Below are positions 18,171 to 27,532 of a stretch of DNA of 64,000 nucleotides, piece by piece (position 1 is the first letter of the stretch; each line of letters begins with the position of its first letter). Source of the stretch: Streptomyces sp. P3. GTDB lineage: Bacteria; Actinomycetota; Actinomycetes; Streptomycetales; Streptomycetaceae. The stretch covers positions 2,108,001 to 2,172,000 of the forward strand of contig NZ_CP028369.1 in assembly GCF_003032475.1 (NCBI RefSeq), written 5' to 3'. The notes beneath the pieces were generated by a model that saw only the letters and a program-made list of their open reading frames with translations, was not told where the DNA came from and made no database searches. The position numbers and the translations under genes were made by a program.

Positions 18171-18917
18171 ATGGCGGACGGCGCCGCACACGACGCAATG
18201 AGCGACATGGACCTCCTCGCCCTTCACGTCGAGGGTGATCCCGACGCCTTCGGTGAGCTGGTACGGCGTCATCGTGACCGCCTCTGGGCGGTGGCCCTGC
18301 GTACGCTGGGGGACCGCGAGGAAGCCGCTGACGCCGTTCAGGACGCCCTCGTGTCCGCCTACCGAGCCGCTCACACCTTCCGCGGCCAGTCCGCCGTCAC
18401 GACCTGGCTGCACCGCATCACGGTGAACGCGTGCCTGGACCGCGCCCGCAAGGCCGCTTCCCGCAAGACCTCGCCGGTCGACGACGCCGAGCGGCTGGAG
18501 CAGTTGCTGGAGCCGCACGAGTCCGCGTCCGCGCCCGCGGAACGCAACGACCTGCACCGTCAGCTCATCGAGGCGCTCGGCACCCTCCCGCCCGACCAGC
18601 GGGCCGCGCTGGTCCTCGTGGACATGCAGGGCTACCCCGTCGCCGAGGCCGCCCGCGTGCTCGACGTGCCGACCGGGACGATCAAGAGCCGCTGCGCCCG
18701 TGGCAGAGCGAGACTCCTGCCCCTGCTCGCCCATCTACGGCCGGCCGGTGGTGGCGCAGACAAGAACTCCGAGGGCCCCGGAAGGGAAAGCGGTCCAGGA
18801 CGGAACCTGGCGCAGGGTGCATCCGTCCCACCGGCAGCGGATCCTCACGCCGAGGGGCCGGACAGCGCCGGGACAGGCGATTCAGCTGCTGTGAAGGGCG
18901 GAGGTGGGCGGGCGTGA
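18171..18917 (+). CDS. sigM: ECF RNA polymerase sigma factor, SigM-like
   Basis: This 248-residue group 4 sigma factor has region 2 (DPDAFGELVRRHRDRLWAVA, then AADAVQDALVSAYR), followed by region 4 with a helix-turn-helix (GYPVAEAARVLDVPTGTIKSR). A disordered tail of about 55 residues extends past region 4. The ATG has an excellent GGAGG site. Its stop overlaps the anti-sigma start by 4 bp (GTGA), so translation is coupled. The SigM name rests on gene order (murJ-sigM-anti-sigma-trxB) known from mycobacteria and Streptomyces. In mycobacteria SigM is linked to oxidative stress and late growth. Confidence 0.88.
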   Translation: MADGAAHDAMSDMDLLALHVEGDPDAFGELVRRHRDRLWAVALRTLGDREEAADAVQDALVSAYRAAHTFRGQSAVTTWLHRITVNACLDRARKAASRKTSPVDDAERLEQLLEPHESASAPAERNDLHRQLIEALGTLPPDQRAALVLVDMQGYPVAEAARVLDVPTGTIKSRCARGRARLLPLLAHLRPAGGGADKNSEGPGRESGPGRNLAQGASVPPAADPHAEGPDSAGTGDSAAVKGGGGRA

Positions 18918-19867
18918 CATCGACGAAGGACACGACCGGGCACCCGGATGTCGCAGAGATCTCCGACCTCACCGAGGGCCTTCTCGATCCCGCCCGGAGC
19001 GCCGCGGTCCGTCGGCACCTGAATTCCTGCGCCCTCTGTGCGGACGTCCACTCTTCGCTGGAGGAGATCCAAGGCCTCCTCGGCACTCTGCCCGAGCCGC
19101 CGCGGATGCCGGACGATGTCGCCCGCCGTATCGACGCCGCTCTCGCCGCCGAGGCCCTGCTGAGCGCCACGGCCCCCGGTGACCATGACGACGATGCCCA
19201 CGAGGCGTCCGCCTCCGTCACAGACGACGCGGAAGCGGCCGGTGTTTCACGTGAAACACCGGCGGCGTCGGGCCGCCCCTCGGGGCATGCCCCCAGCGCC
19301 ACCACGGGGCCGGGCCGGAAACTTCACAAGGGGCAGGAGGGCCAGAGCAACCGCAGAAACCGCAAGCGGCTCGGTCGCCGCCGGGCAGCCGTCCTCGGCA
19401 CGGTCTTCACTGCGGCGATGCTGGGACTCGGCTCGGTCCTGGTGTCGTCCCTCACGGGCGGCGGGAGCCCGGGCACCTCGGCGCATCAGACCACCGTGCC
19501 GGACACCTTCTCCACGAGCAAGCTCGAGGGCCAGGTCGCCGCGCTCCTGAACAAGGCCGGAGACTCCCGCGCTCCGCAGAACAAGGGCATCCTGGGGGAG
19601 ACCGGCAGCGAGACCGGCAACGGATCGCCCCGAATCCTGCGCCAGCCCACGGTTCCGTCGTGTGTACAACAGGGAATCGGTCGCAGCGATACGGCTCTCG
19701 CCACCGAAGTGGGCACGTATCAAGGGAGGGCGGCTCTGCTCGTCGTACTTCCCGACACCTCGGACCGCACACGGGTCGACGCCTACATCGTGGACAGCAC
19801 CTGTGTGAATCACCCGTCGACGAGTCCGGCCGACGTTCTCCTGACGACCTCTTACCCCCGTCACTGA
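18914..19867 (+). CDS. Zinc-type (ZAS) membrane anti-sigma factor
   Basis: A 317-residue protein. The N-terminal ZAS motif HLNSCALC (HxxxCxxC) sits in a helix that would hold the sigma factor. A disordered linker, a membrane helix (AVLGTVFTAAMLGLGSVLV) and an extracellular domain of about 150 residues with two cysteines follow. Start codon GTG overlaps the sigM stop, the normal arrangement for a sigma/anti-sigma pair. A parS site at 19244-19257 lies inside the linker coding region and is translated as VSRET. A redox role is suggested by the ZAS motif and the neighbouring thioredoxin genes, but is unproven. Confidence 0.87.
   Translation: MTSTKDTTGHPDVAEISDLTEGLLDPARSAAVRRHLNSCALCADVHSSLEEIQGLLGTLPEPPRMPDDVARRIDAALAAEALLSATAPGDHDDDAHEASASVTDDAEAAGVSRETPAASGRPSGHAPSATTGPGRKLHKGQEGQSNRRNRKRLGRRRAAVLGTVFTAAMLGLGSVLVSSLTGGGSPGTSAHQTTVPDTFSTSKLEGQVAALLNKAGDSRAPQNKGILGETGSETGNGSPRILRQPTVPSCVQQGIGRSDTALATEVGTYQGRAALLVVLPDTSDRTRVDAYIVDSTCVNHPSTSPADVLLTTSYPRH
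19244..19257. promoter_or_regulatory. parS site inside anti-sigma gene
   Basis: Exact GTTTCACGTGAAAC, read in frame as Val-Ser-Arg-Glu-Thr within a low-complexity linker. Confidence 0.95.
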
Positions 19868-19971
19868 CACGGATTTCCCGCGTCACCGACGCCCGCCTTC
19901 CTGCCTCGTCTCTCCTTCGGCGTTCCCTGCGGTCCGTCCCTCCGTGTGCCCGGACACACCGGGAATGCGCG

Positions 19972-19997
19972 CCCCTTAGGATCCGTTGGGTGGGGTG
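19972..19997 (+). promoter_or_regulatory. Sigma-R type promoter for trxBA
   Basis: GGAAT (19972-19976), exactly 18 bp, then GTT (19995-19997) matches the published sigma-R consensus GGAAT-N18-GTT. It lies 60 bp upstream of the trxB GTG. trxBA is a known sigma-R target in S. coelicolor, so disulfide-stress induction is expected. Confidence 0.88.
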
Positions 19998-20057
19998 AGA
20001 GTCCAAGTAGCTCCCACCGCTCGACCGATGCAGTCCCCAGAGACGAGGAATCCAGCC

Positions 20058-21026
20058 GTGAGCGACGTCCGTAACGTGATCATCATCGGCTCCGGTCCCG
20101 CCGGCTACACCGCCGCGCTCTACACCGCGCGCGCATCGCTGAAGCCGCTGGTGTTCGAAGGCGCCGTCACCGCGGGCGGTGCTCTGATGAACACCACCGA
20201 GGTCGAGAACTTTCCCGGCTTCCAGGACGGCATCATGGGTCCCGAGCTCATGGACAACATGCGCGCCCAGGCGGAGCGCTTCGGTGCCGAGCTGATCCCC
20301 GACGACATCGTCTCGGTGGACCTCACGGGTGAGATCAAGACCGTCACGGACACCGTCGGCACGATCCACCGCGCCAAGGCCGTCATCGTGGCCACCGGCT
20401 CCCAGCACCGCAAGCTCGGCCTGCCCAACGAGGACGCCCTGTCCGGACGCGGCGTCTCCTGGTGTGCCACCTGCGACGGCTTCTTCTTCAAGGACCAGGA
20501 CATCGCCGTGATCGGCGGCGGCGACACCGCGATGGAGGAGGCCACCTTCCTCTCGCGCTTCGCCAAGTCCGTGACGATCGTCCACCGCCGGGACACGCTG
20601 CGCGCCTCCAAGGCGATGCAGGAGCGCGCCTTCGCCGACCCGAAGATCAAGTTCGTATGGGACAGCGAGGTCGCGGAGATCCACGGTGACCCGAAGCTGG
20701 CCGGGCTGAAGCTGCGCAACCTCAAGACCGGCGAGCTGTCGGACCTGGCGGTGACGGGCCTGTTCATCGCCATCGGCCACGACCCGCGCACCGAGCTCTT
20801 CAAGGGCCAGCTCGACCTCGACGAGGAGGGCTACCTGAAGGTCGCCGCCCCGTCCACCCGCACCAACCTCACCGGTGTCTTCGCCGCGGGTGACGTCGTG
20901 GACCACACCTACCGACAGGCGATCACCGCAGCCGGCACCGGCTGTTCCTCCGCTCTGGACGCCGAGCGCTACCTCGCCGCACTCGCGGACGAGGAGCAGG
21001 CCGAGCCCGAGAAGACCACCGTCTGA
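20058..21026 (+). CDS. trxB: Thioredoxin reductase
   Basis: This 322-residue FAD/NADPH enzyme reduces thioredoxin. It has the FAD motif [20 protein letters not shown] at the N-terminus, the redox dithiol in [13 protein letters not shown] (CATC), the NADPH motif [12 protein letters not shown], and the C-terminal FAD-binding stretch [16 protein letters not shown]. The GTG at 20058 gives MSDVRNV and the usual family length; a TTG/ATG further upstream would add a non-homologous leader. It is followed after 43 bp by trxA, and the pair shares the sigma-R type promoter. Confidence 0.96.
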   Translation: MSDVRNVIIIGSGPAGYTAALYTARASLKPLVFEGAVTAGGALMNTTEVENFPGFQDGIMGPELMDNMRAQAERFGAELIPDDIVSVDLTGEIKTVTDTVGTIHRAKAVIVATGSQHRKLGLPNEDALSGRGVSWCATCDGFFFKDQDIAVIGGGDTAMEEATFLSRFAKSVTIVHRRDTLRASKAMQERAFADPKIKFVWDSEVAEIHGDPKLAGLKLRNLKTGELSDLAVTGLFIAIGHDPRTELFKGQLDLDEEGYLKVAAPSTRTNLTGVFAAGDVVDHTYRQAITAAGTGCSSALDAERYLAALADEEQAEPEKTTV

Positions 21027-21069
21027 CCCACCTCCCCGCCCCACCGCACAGAGAAGTAAGGAGCCCCCT

Positions 21070-21402
21070 GTGGCCGGCACCCTGAAGAATGTGACCGACG
21101 CCGACTTCGAAGAGGTCGTCCTCAAGAGCGACAAGCCCGTCCTGGTGGACTTCTGGGCCGAGTGGTGCGGTCCGTGCCGCCAGATCGCTCCCTCCCTCGA
21201 GGCGATCGCCGCCGAGCACGGTGAGAAGATCGAGATCGTCAAGCTCAACATCGACGAGAACCCGGCCACGGCTGCCAAGTACGGCGTCATGTCGATCCCG
21301 ACCCTGAACGTGTACCAGGACGGCGAGGTCGCCAAGACCATCGTCGGTGCCAAGCCGAAGGCCGCGCTCGTACGCGACCTGGAGACCTTCATCTCCGAGT
21401 GA
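21070..21402 (+). CDS. trxA: Thioredoxin
   Basis: A 110-residue cytoplasmic protein disulfide reductase. It has the active site FWAEWCGPCRQIAPS and the cis-proline loop GVMSIPTLNVYQDG. The length is the family norm. The GTG start follows AAGGAGCCCCC. It is reduced by the upstream TrxB and co-transcribed with it. Confidence 0.97.
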   Translation: MAGTLKNVTDADFEEVVLKSDKPVLVDFWAEWCGPCRQIAPSLEAIAAEHGEKIEIVKLNIDENPATAAKYGVMSIPTLNVYQDGEVAKTIVGAKPKAALVRDLETFISE

Positions 21403-21444
21403 TGCGTGGCGAGTGAAGCCTCGCAAGCTGCACGACATGCGTCT

Positions 21445-21468
21445 GGGCCGACTCTCTCGGGTCGGCCC
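21445..21468. terminator. trxBA terminator hairpin
   Basis: GGGCCGAC (21445-21452) pairs with GTCGGCCC (21461-21468) between convergent trxA and the GNAT gene, 6 bp before a parS site. Confidence 0.7.
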
Positions 21469-21474
21469 ACACGT

Positions 21475-21488
21475 GTTTCACGTGAAAC
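21475..21488. promoter_or_regulatory. parS site
   Basis: Exact GTTTCACGTGAAAC in the gap between convergent trxA and the GNAT gene. Confidence 0.95.
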
Positions 21489-21524
21489 TTCGGCCTGCTG
21501 AAAAGGCCGGCGTCTCGACGGCCC

Positions 21525-22142
21525 CTACAGAGGCCGCAGCGCGGGCTCCTTCTGGACCGCCCCCAGCAGCCGGTCGAGCGCCATCTCCACGTCTTCCTTC
21601 CAGGAGAGCGTCGTCCGCAGCTCCAGCCTCAAGCGGGGATGCGCGGGATGCGAGCGCATCGTCTTGAAGCCGACCGCCAGCAGATGATCGGCAGGGAGTA
21701 CACAGGCCGGCCCGGACCAATGGGCATCGCCGAACGCCTCGATCGCCTTGAAGCCCCGCCGCAGCAGATCCTTGGCGACCGTCTGGACCATCACACGGCC
21801 GAGTCCCTGCCCCTGGTACCCCGGCATGATGAACGCTGTCATCAGCTGCACGGCGTCCGGGGAGACGGGGCTCGTGGGAAAAGCCGTCGAACGGGGCACA
21901 TAGGCGGGCGGCGCATAGAGAACAAAGCCCACGGGGACGTCGTCCACATAGACGACCCTGCCGCACGATCCCCAGTCCAGCAGGACGGCGGAGATCCAGG
22001 ACTCCTTCTCGACGGCGGATGTCCCCGCCTTTACCGCGGCCTCACCCCTGACGGGGTCCAACTCCCAGAAGACACACGAGCGACAACGTCTGGGAAGGTC
22101 CTGAAGGTTGTCCAGCGTGAGCGGTACGAGCCGACGCCCCAT
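21525..22142 (-). CDS. GNAT family N-acetyltransferase
   Basis: A 205-residue protein with the GNAT acetyl-CoA loop in QLMTAFIMPGYQGQGLGRVM (Q/RxxGxG/A) and a preceding strand VYVDDVPVGFVLYAPP. The N-terminal region has a Cys pair (PRRCRSCVFWELDP) seen in the conserved parB-neighbour family of Streptomyces. ATG 22142 (MGRRLVPLTL) is preceded by GGAAGCGAGG; in-frame sequence further upstream looks non-coding. It lies downstream of parB on the same strand and is separated by about 330 bp. The substrate is unknown. Confidence 0.82.
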   Translation of the reverse strand: MGRRLVPLTLDNLQDLPRRCRSCVFWELDPVRGEAAVKAGTSAVEKESWISAVLLDWGSCGRVVYVDDVPVGFVLYAPPAYVPRSTAFPTSPVSPDAVQLMTAFIMPGYQGQGLGRVMVQTVAKDLLRRGFKAIEAFGDAHWSGPACVLPADHLLAVGFKTMRSHPAHPRLRLELRTTLSWKEDVEMALDRLLGAVQKEPALRPL

Positions 22143-22288
22143 GAAGGCTGTTCCTCGCTTCCTTCGCCCGCGGCTTCGCGAGCGGCTGTCAAAGCGCCTC
22201 GTTCTTTGAGCAGGCTGCCGACGAATCCGCCGACCGCCCCGAGTCCCAGTCCTGCGCTCACCAGTCCGGTCCGGCTCATCGTTCGCAT
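22031..22288 (-). CDS. Possible small hydrophobic protein overlapping the GNAT gene
   Basis: This is an 85-codon reading frame that begins MRTMSRTGLVSAGLGLGAVG behind a strong GGGAGGCGAGGG site. It contains a glycine-rich hydrophobic segment (GLVSAGLGLGAVGGFVGSLL), then runs 112 bp into the GNAT coding region in another frame. Third-position GC is mediocre, so it may be only a leader peptide or chance. It fills the otherwise empty 330-bp gap upstream of the GNAT gene. Confidence 0.3.
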   Translation of the reverse strand: MRTMSRTGLVSAGLGLGAVGGFVGSLLKERGALTAAREAAGEGSEEQPSWGVGSYRSRWTTFRTFPDVVARVSSGSWTPSGVRPR

Positions 22289-22473
22289 GCCCTCGCCTCC
22301 CGCTCCGAGGTACTGCCAGGTGGATGGGCCACAACCCCTCCGCATCGTATCCACCATGCGAGACCATCGACACCGCCCGCAAGCAAAGAGCGAGCCGTGT
22401 TCCGGTACACATCCGGACACGGCTCGCTCACCGGCTCCGCAACCCGCCCGACTGTGCCGAGCTGAGCCACCGC

Positions 22474-23571
22474 TCAGTCTTCCGTCTCCTCCGCGCCGCC
22501 GTCCACGACCCCCTTCTGGAGCACGGGCCCCTCTCCGGGAGCGAGCGTGCCGAGGATGCGCTCGAGGTCCTCCATCGAGGCGAACTCGACGGTGATCTTG
22601 CCCTTCTTCTGTCCGAGATCGACCTTCACCCGCGTCTCGAAGCGGTCCGAGAGCCGCGTCGCGAGGTTGGTAAGGGCCGGCGACAGCCGGCCGCCGGCCC
22701 GCGGTCCCTTGGCCCGCTGAGCCGCCTGAGGCCGCGAGCCCATCAGGGTCACGATCTCCTCGACCGCTCGCACCGAGAGCCCTTCGGCCACGATGCGGTG
22801 GGCCAGCCGGTCCTGCTCCTCCGAGTCATCGACCGAGAGCAGTGCCCGGGCGTGACCCGCGGAGAGCACTCCGGCTGCGACCCGGCGCTGAACCGCCGGC
22901 GAGAGCTTCAGCAGGCGCAGGGTGTTGGAGACCTGCGGACGGGACCGCCCGATGCGGTCGGCCAACTGATCATGCGTGCAGTTGAAGTCCTTGAGCAGCT
23001 GGTCGTAGGCCGCCGCCTCTTCCAGCGGATTCAGCTGAGCCCGGTGGAGGTTCTCGAGAAGAGCGTCCAGGAGCAGCTTCTCGTCATCCGTGGCCCGCAC
23101 GATCGCCGGGATCGCCTCCAGGCCGGCCTCGCGGCAGGCCCTCCAGCGCCGCTCACCCATGATGAGCTCATAGCGCCCGGGGCCGAGCTGACGCACCACG
23201 ACCGGCTGGAGGAGCCCGACCTCCTGGATGGAGGTGATGAGCTCGTGCAGGGCATCCTCGTCGAAGACCTCACGCGGCTGGCGCGGGTTCGGCGTGATGT
23301 GGTCGAGGGGGATCTCGGCGAAGTATGCGCCGAGGGGCGGTGCGGGTGTTTCGAGGATGCCACTCGCGGACAAGTCCTCTGTTTCACGTGAAACCGCCGG
23401 CAGCGTGGCCACCTTCGCAGCGGCCACCCCCCGGTCGGTCGTCAGCACCGGCATCGCTGCGGGGGAGGTGGACCCTCCGCCGATCGCGGCTTGAGCCGGC
23501 GTCTTCTCCGTCGGGGCAGCGGGAATCAGCGCACCAAGACCACGGCCCAACCCCCTCCGTCGCTCACTCAC
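22474..23571 (-). CDS. parB: Chromosome partitioning protein ParB
   Basis: A 365-residue CTP-dependent DNA clamp that loads at parS and organises the origin region. The N-terminus [13 protein letters not shown] is the ParA-stimulating peptide. ITPNPRQPR and [20 protein letters not shown] are the CTP-binding boxes. The helix-turn-helix lies around [23 protein letters not shown], and the C-terminus is the dimerisation domain. The GTG start overlaps the parA stop by 4 bp. A parS site (23381-23394) lies within its own coding region, translated as VSRET. Ten parS copies are visible in this window. Confidence 0.97.
   Translation of the reverse strand: MSERRRGLGRGLGALIPAAPTEKTPAQAAIGGGSTSPAAMPVLTTDRGVAAAKVATLPAVSRETEDLSASGILETPAPPLGAYFAEIPLDHITPNPRQPREVFDEDALHELITSIQEVGLLQPVVVRQLGPGRYELIMGERRWRACREAGLEAIPAIVRATDDEKLLLDALLENLHRAQLNPLEEAAAYDQLLKDFNCTHDQLADRIGRSRPQVSNTLRLLKLSPAVQRRVAAGVLSAGHARALLSVDDSEEQDRLAHRIVAEGLSVRAVEEIVTLMGSRPQAAQRAKGPRAGGRLSPALTNLATRLSDRFETRVKVDLGQKKGKITVEFASMEDLERILGTLAPGEGPVLQKGVVDGGAEETED
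23381..23394. promoter_or_regulatory. parS site inside parB
   Basis: Exact GTTTCACGTGAAAC in the disordered N-terminal linker of ParB, read in frame as VSRET on the coding (minus) strand. Confidence 0.95.
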
Positions 23572-24641
23572 TGGACGCCCTCCACCGTGTTCGGGTTGTT
23601 CTGAGCGCCGATATGGGCGTGCGTGGCGTCATAGCTGACCCCGACGCCCTTCAGCGCGAGCTCTCGTGCTGCCTCAAGGTAGGAGAGGGCGCCGCTCGAT
23701 CCGGGATCGTAGGTCAGCACCGTCTGCCCGTAGCTCGGCGCTTCGGAGATGCGGACCGAGCGGGGAATGCTCGTCCGCAGCACCTCGTCACCGAAGTGGG
23801 TACGCACCTCTTCCGCGACCTGCGACGCGAGGCGCGTCCGGCCGTCGTACATGGTGAGCAAAATCGTCGACACATGCAGGGTGGGGTTGAGGTGCCCCCG
23901 CACCAGGTCGACGTTGCGTAGCAACTGTCCCAGTCCCTCCAGTGCGTAGTACTCGCACTGAATCGGGATCAGGACCTCGGCACCGGCCACCAGCGCGTTG
24001 ACCGTCAGCAGGCCGAGGGACGGCGGGCAGTCGATGAGGATGTAGTCCAGCGGCTGCTCGTACGCCTGAATCGCTCTCTGCAGTCGGCTCTCACGGGCCA
24101 CCAGGGAGACCAATTCGATCTCCGCGCCGGCCAGGTCGATGGTGGCCGGGGCACAGAAGAGGCCTTCTACATCAGGGACGGGCTGGACAACCTCCGCCAG
24201 CGGGCGGCTGTCCACCAGTACGTCATAGATGGACGGGACCTCGGCGTGGTGATCGATCCCCAGTGCCGTGGACGCGTTGCCTTGCGGGTCGAGGTCGACC
24301 ACCAGGACGCGGCCGCCGTGCAGGGCCAAGGACGCGGCAAGGTTGACGGTTGTCGTCGTCTTGCCCACACCGCCCTTTTGGTTGGCGACGACAATCACAC
24401 GGGTCTGCTCGGGGCGTGGCAGACCCTCGCCGGCGCGGCCCAGAGCCTCCACCGCGAGCTGGGCAGCACGACCGATCGGAGTGTCATCCATCGGAGGCGG
24501 TGTTTCACGTGAAACATCCTCCCCGAACGACTCGGTACGGGGACCGGGGACCGGATCGGTCATCGGTCCCGCGATGTTGGCGTCGGACCGCAAGGCTTCA
24601 CTCTCCTCGACTTCAGGCTCGCAATGAACAGAGCCTCCCAT
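23568..24641 (-). CDS. parA: Chromosome partitioning ATPase ParA
   Basis: This 357-residue deviant-Walker ATPase has [19 protein letters not shown] (Walker A with the signature lysine), [14 protein letters not shown] (switch I) and [14 protein letters not shown] (Walker B). It moves ParB-origin complexes and in Streptomyces coordinates sporulation septation. The start is uncertain: ATG 24641 ([10 protein letters not shown]) is chosen for family-like length, but the frame stays open to 24860 and an ATG (MTDPVPGP) lies further in. A parS site at 24502-24515 is translated as VSRET in the N-terminal extension. Confidence 0.94.
   Translation of the reverse strand: MGGSVHCEPEVEESEALRSDANIAGPMTDPVPGPRTESFGEDVSRETPPPMDDTPIGRAAQLAVEALGRAGEGLPRPEQTRVIVVANQKGGVGKTTTTVNLAASLALHGGRVLVVDLDPQGNASTALGIDHHAEVPSIYDVLVDSRPLAEVVQPVPDVEGLFCAPATIDLAGAEIELVSLVARESRLQRAIQAYEQPLDYILIDCPPSLGLLTVNALVAGAEVLIPIQCEYYALEGLGQLLRNVDLVRGHLNPTLHVSTILLTMYDGRTRLASQVAEEVRTHFGDEVLRTSIPRSVRISEAPSYGQTVLTYDPGSSGALSYLEAARELALKGVGVSYDATHAHIGAQNNPNTVEGVQ
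24502..24515. promoter_or_regulatory. parS site inside parA
   Basis: Exact GTTTCACGTGAAAC within the ParA N-terminal extension (VSRETPPP). Confidence 0.95.
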
Positions 24642-24799
24642 GTCTTCGGGGTCATGAACCAGTGAGGCCTGGTCTTCTGTGGAGAAATCCGCCTCTGCGG
24701 ACAACTCGCGCACCTCATCGAGTGAACCGAGAGGCTTGCGGTCGCGGGGTTCGGCTGCGGCGCGACCGCGACTGATGATGCCGTGGAGCAGTGAGCGAC

Positions 24800-24813
24800 G
24801 TTTCACGTGAAAC
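24800..24813. promoter_or_regulatory. parS site upstream of parAB
   Basis: Exact GTTTCACGTGAAAC between rsmG and the likely parA start, in the parAB leader. ParB bound here could affect parAB transcription. Confidence 0.95.
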
Positions 24814-24889
24814 ACGATGCACAGCGCCTGCGGCCGGGCCCTTGCGACACTCCGCGGCAAGGGGATGGGCAGCTTGTGTGGAGTACGCC

Positions 24890-25606
24890 TCAGCGGCGTC
24901 GTCGCGTCCGGCCGGTCCGCGCCGCCTTGGCCCGCTTGGCCGCGAACCTCACGCCGCCCGGGCTCTCCCCGACCTCGACCCGCACCACCGTGGACAGCGG
25001 GTCGACCACTCCCTCGCCTACTTGCAGGATGGAGGTGCCCACCGCGCCCAGCTTGCTCAGGGCGGTGGCCGCGCTCTTCAGCTCCTCCTCAGCGGTGTCG
25101 CCCTTGAGAGCGAGCATCTCACCGTAGGGTCGCAGCAGCGGGATGCCCCAGGTGGCAAGCCGGTCCAGGGGTGCCACAGCGCGGGCCGTCACCACATGGA
25201 CCGGTGACATCGAGCCCATGACCTCCTCGGCGCGACCGCGGACGACCGTCACATGGTCCAGGCCCAGAAGCTCGACGACCTCGGTGAGAAAGTTGGTCCG
25301 CCGCAGCAGGGGCTCCAGCAGGGTGATCTTCAGGTCCTCCCGCACGAGCGCCAGAGGAATGCCGGGCAGCCCGGCCCCCGAGCCCACGTCGCACACCGTC
25401 ACGCCTTCCGGCACGACCTCGGAGAGCACCGCACAGTTCAACAGGTGCCTCTCCCACAGGCGAGGCACCTCACGCGGGCCGATGAGCCCACGCTGCACGC
25501 CTGCCTCGGCCAGCAGCTCGGCGTATCGGACCGCATCATCGAAGCGATCGCCGAATACCTCGCGTGCCACCTCGGGCGCAGAGGGGAGCTCCGCTGCCTC
25601 CGTCAC
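24890..25606 (-). CDS. rsmG: 16S rRNA (guanine527-N7)-methyltransferase RsmG (GidB)
   Basis: A 238-residue SAM methyltransferase that modifies G527 of 16S rRNA; loss gives low-level streptomycin resistance in Streptomyces. It has the N-terminal family stretch LWERHLLNCAVLSEVV, the SAM loop VCDVGSGAGLPGIPLAL and VVTARAVAPL. The C-terminus is basic. GTG 25606 is preferred over ATG 25630 because GGAAGG lies 9 bp upstream and the length then matches the family. It sits between jag and parA but is cut off from jag by a terminator. Confidence 0.94.
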   Translation of the reverse strand: MTEAAELPSAPEVAREVFGDRFDDAVRYAELLAEAGVQRGLIGPREVPRLWERHLLNCAVLSEVVPEGVTVCDVGSGAGLPGIPLALVREDLKITLLEPLLRRTNFLTEVVELLGLDHVTVVRGRAEEVMGSMSPVHVVTARAVAPLDRLATWGIPLLRPYGEMLALKGDTAEEELKSAATALSKLGAVGTSILQVGEGVVDPLSTVVRVEVGESPGGVRFAAKRAKAARTGRTRRRR

Positions 25607-25675
25607 GGGGACCGTCCTTCCGTACCGCATCAGCGCTTCGAGCGCCGACCACCAGAACTACCAGGCTGACAAAGA

Positions 25676-25706
25676 CCGGCCCCGTCTGCACAACAGACGG
25701 GGCCGG
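25676..25706 (-). terminator. Terminator after jag
   Basis: Perfect 13-bp arms (25676-25688 and 25694-25706) with a 5-nt loop end the rpmH-rnpA-yidD-yidC-jag transcription unit. Confidence 0.85.
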
Positions 25707-25724
25707 GGTGATGTACGTACCGAA

Positions 25725-26237
25725 TCAGTTGGGCAGCACGACGACGAAGCGCTGCGGCTCCTCGCCCTCGGACTCGCTGCGCAGGCCGGCGGCCTTGACC
25801 GCGTCGTGGACGACCTTGCGCTCGAAGGGCGTCATCGGCTTCAGCCGCACCGGCTCGCCGTTGTTCTTCGCGTCGGCGGCCGCCTTGGCGCCCAGCTCGG
25901 AGAGCTCGGCGCGCTTGTTGGCGCGGTAGCCCGCGATGTCCAGCATCAGCCGACTGCGGTCGCCGGTCTCCCGGTGCACGGCCAGGCGCGTCAGCTCCTG
26001 CAGCGCCTCCAGCACCTCGCCGTCACGGCCGACCAGCTTCTGCAGGTCACGGGTGCCGGCGTCGCTGATGATGGACACGGAGGCGCGGTCGGCCTCGACG
26101 TCCATGTCGATGTCGCCGTCGAGGTCGGCGATGTCCAGCAGACCCTCGAGGTAGTCCGCCGCGATCTCGCCCTCGTTCTCCAGGCGGGTCAGGGTGTCTG
26201 CACCCTCGGCGGCGGCGGAGGTGGTGCCTTCCGTCAC
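25725..26237 (-). CDS. jag: Jag/KhpB family RNA-binding protein (KH and R3H domains)
   Basis: A 170-residue cytoplasmic RNA-binding protein. The middle contains a KH-like fold (DLQKLVGRDGEVLEALQELTRLAV). The C-terminal R3H domain has LKPMTPFERKVVHDAV and ends EPQRFVVVLP. It follows yidC after 14 bp and is probably co-translated. Family members bind many RNAs and influence cell-wall synthesis and division. The Jag_N domain of firmicute homologues is absent, as is usual in actinobacteria. Confidence 0.92.
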   Translation of the reverse strand: MTEGTTSAAAEGADTLTRLENEGEIAADYLEGLLDIADLDGDIDMDVEADRASVSIISDAGTRDLQKLVGRDGEVLEALQELTRLAVHRETGDRSRLMLDIAGYRANKRAELSELGAKAAADAKNNGEPVRLKPMTPFERKVVHDAVKAAGLRSESEGEEPQRFVVVLPN

Positions 26238-26251
26238 GGGATGGGCTCCTT

Positions 26252-27529
26252 CTACTTCTTGGACGGGGACTTGGGGCGCTGCGGGCCGCCCTTGCGCTGC
26301 CCGGACTGGGCCTTGCTGCGGCCACTGCTACCGGGCTTGGAAGTGGCCTGCTTGGCGTCGCCGGCGGCCTGGGAGGGCTTGGCGTCCTCCGGCTCGTCGG
26401 ACTTGGTCAGCGAGGTGGTCTCACCGGCCGCCTTGGGGGCCGTGGACTGGCGCTGGGACTTGGACTGCCGCTTGGGCTGCTGACGCTTGGCGGCCGCGCT
26501 CGTCTGCGCACCGTCCTCGGCCTGCGCGACGGCCTGGGCCTCGCCCTTGATCACGGTGCCGTCGGCCTGGGCGGCGAAGCCCACCTTGGTCAGACCGTTG
26601 ATGAACTTGCGCTCGGCGTCGTTGCGGTCGCGGCCCTTGGCCACGATGGCCTTGACGATGGCCCTCTCGCCGCGGCTGCGGATCTTGCCGTGGTGCGTGA
26701 CGTGCTTGTACAGGCGCTCCAGGTACGCGGCCTGAGCCTTGGAACCCGGCGTCGGGTTGTTGCGGATCACGTACATCTGCTGGCCCATGGTCCACACGTT
26801 GGTGGTCAGCCAGTAGACGAGGACACCGACGGGGAAGTTGATGCCGAACACGGCGAACATGACCGGGAAGACGTACATCAGCATCTTCTGCTGCTGCATG
26901 AACGGCGTCTTCACCGAGGTGTCGACGTTCTTCGTCATCAGCTGACGCTGCGTGAAGAACTGCGAGGCCGACATCAGGACGATCATGATCGCGGTGACCA
27001 CGCGGACGTCCGTCAGCGAGGCGCCGAGCGCCTCCACCTTCGCCGCGCCGTCGGTGAACTTCGCCGCCAGCGGAGCGCCGAAGATGTGCGCCTTACGCGC
27101 GCTCTCCAGCAGCTGCTCGTTGATGACGCCGATCTGGTCGCCCGTCGCGATGCCGTTGAGCACGTGGTACAGGGCGAAGAAGAACGGGGACTGCGCCAGG
27201 ATGGGAAGGCACGAGGAGAGCGGGTTGGTGCCCGTCTCCTTGTACAGCTTCATCATCTCTTCGGACTGACGCGCCTTGTCGTTCTTGTAGCGCTCCTGGA
27301 TCTTCTTCATCTCGGGCTGGAGCGTCTGCATGGCCCGCGTCGACTTGATCTGCTTCACGAACAGCGGGATCAGGCAGATACGGATCAGAATCACCAGGGA
27401 CACGATCGACAGGCCCCAGGCCCACCCGGTGTCGGGGCCGAAAATGGACCCGTACACCTTGTGGAACTGGACGATGACCCAGGAGACAGGTGTCGTGATG
27501 AAGCTGAAGAGGCTGGCAATCGTGTCCAC
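26252..27529 (-). CDS. yidC: Membrane protein insertase YidC
   Basis: This 425-residue Oxa1/Alb3/YidC insertase helps proteins enter and fold in the membrane. It has five main helices: residues about 3-25 ([20 protein letters not shown]), a second near 40 ([19 protein letters not shown], carrying the conserved hydrophilic-groove arginine), then [34 protein letters not shown] and a final pair around [15 protein letters not shown] long basic Gln/Lys/Ser tail (from about 300) fits ribosome binding. It lacks the large periplasmic domain of E. coli YidC, as in Gram-positives. Confidence 0.96.
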   Translation of the reverse strand: MDTIASLFSFITTPVSWVIVQFHKVYGSIFGPDTGWAWGLSIVSLVILIRICLIPLFVKQIKSTRAMQTLQPEMKKIQERYKNDKARQSEEMMKLYKETGTNPLSSCLPILAQSPFFFALYHVLNGIATGDQIGVINEQLLESARKAHIFGAPLAAKFTDGAAKVEALGASLTDVRVVTAIMIVLMSASQFFTQRQLMTKNVDTSVKTPFMQQQKMLMYVFPVMFAVFGINFPVGVLVYWLTTNVWTMGQQMYVIRNNPTPGSKAQAAYLERLYKHVTHHGKIRSRGERAIVKAIVAKGRDRNDAERKFINGLTKVGFAAQADGTVIKGEAQAVAQAEDGAQTSAAAKRQQPKRQSKSQRQSTAPKAAGETTSLTKSDEPEDAKPSQAAGDAKQATSKPGSSGRSKAQSGQRKGGPQRPKSPSKK

Positions 27530-27532
27530 TAA

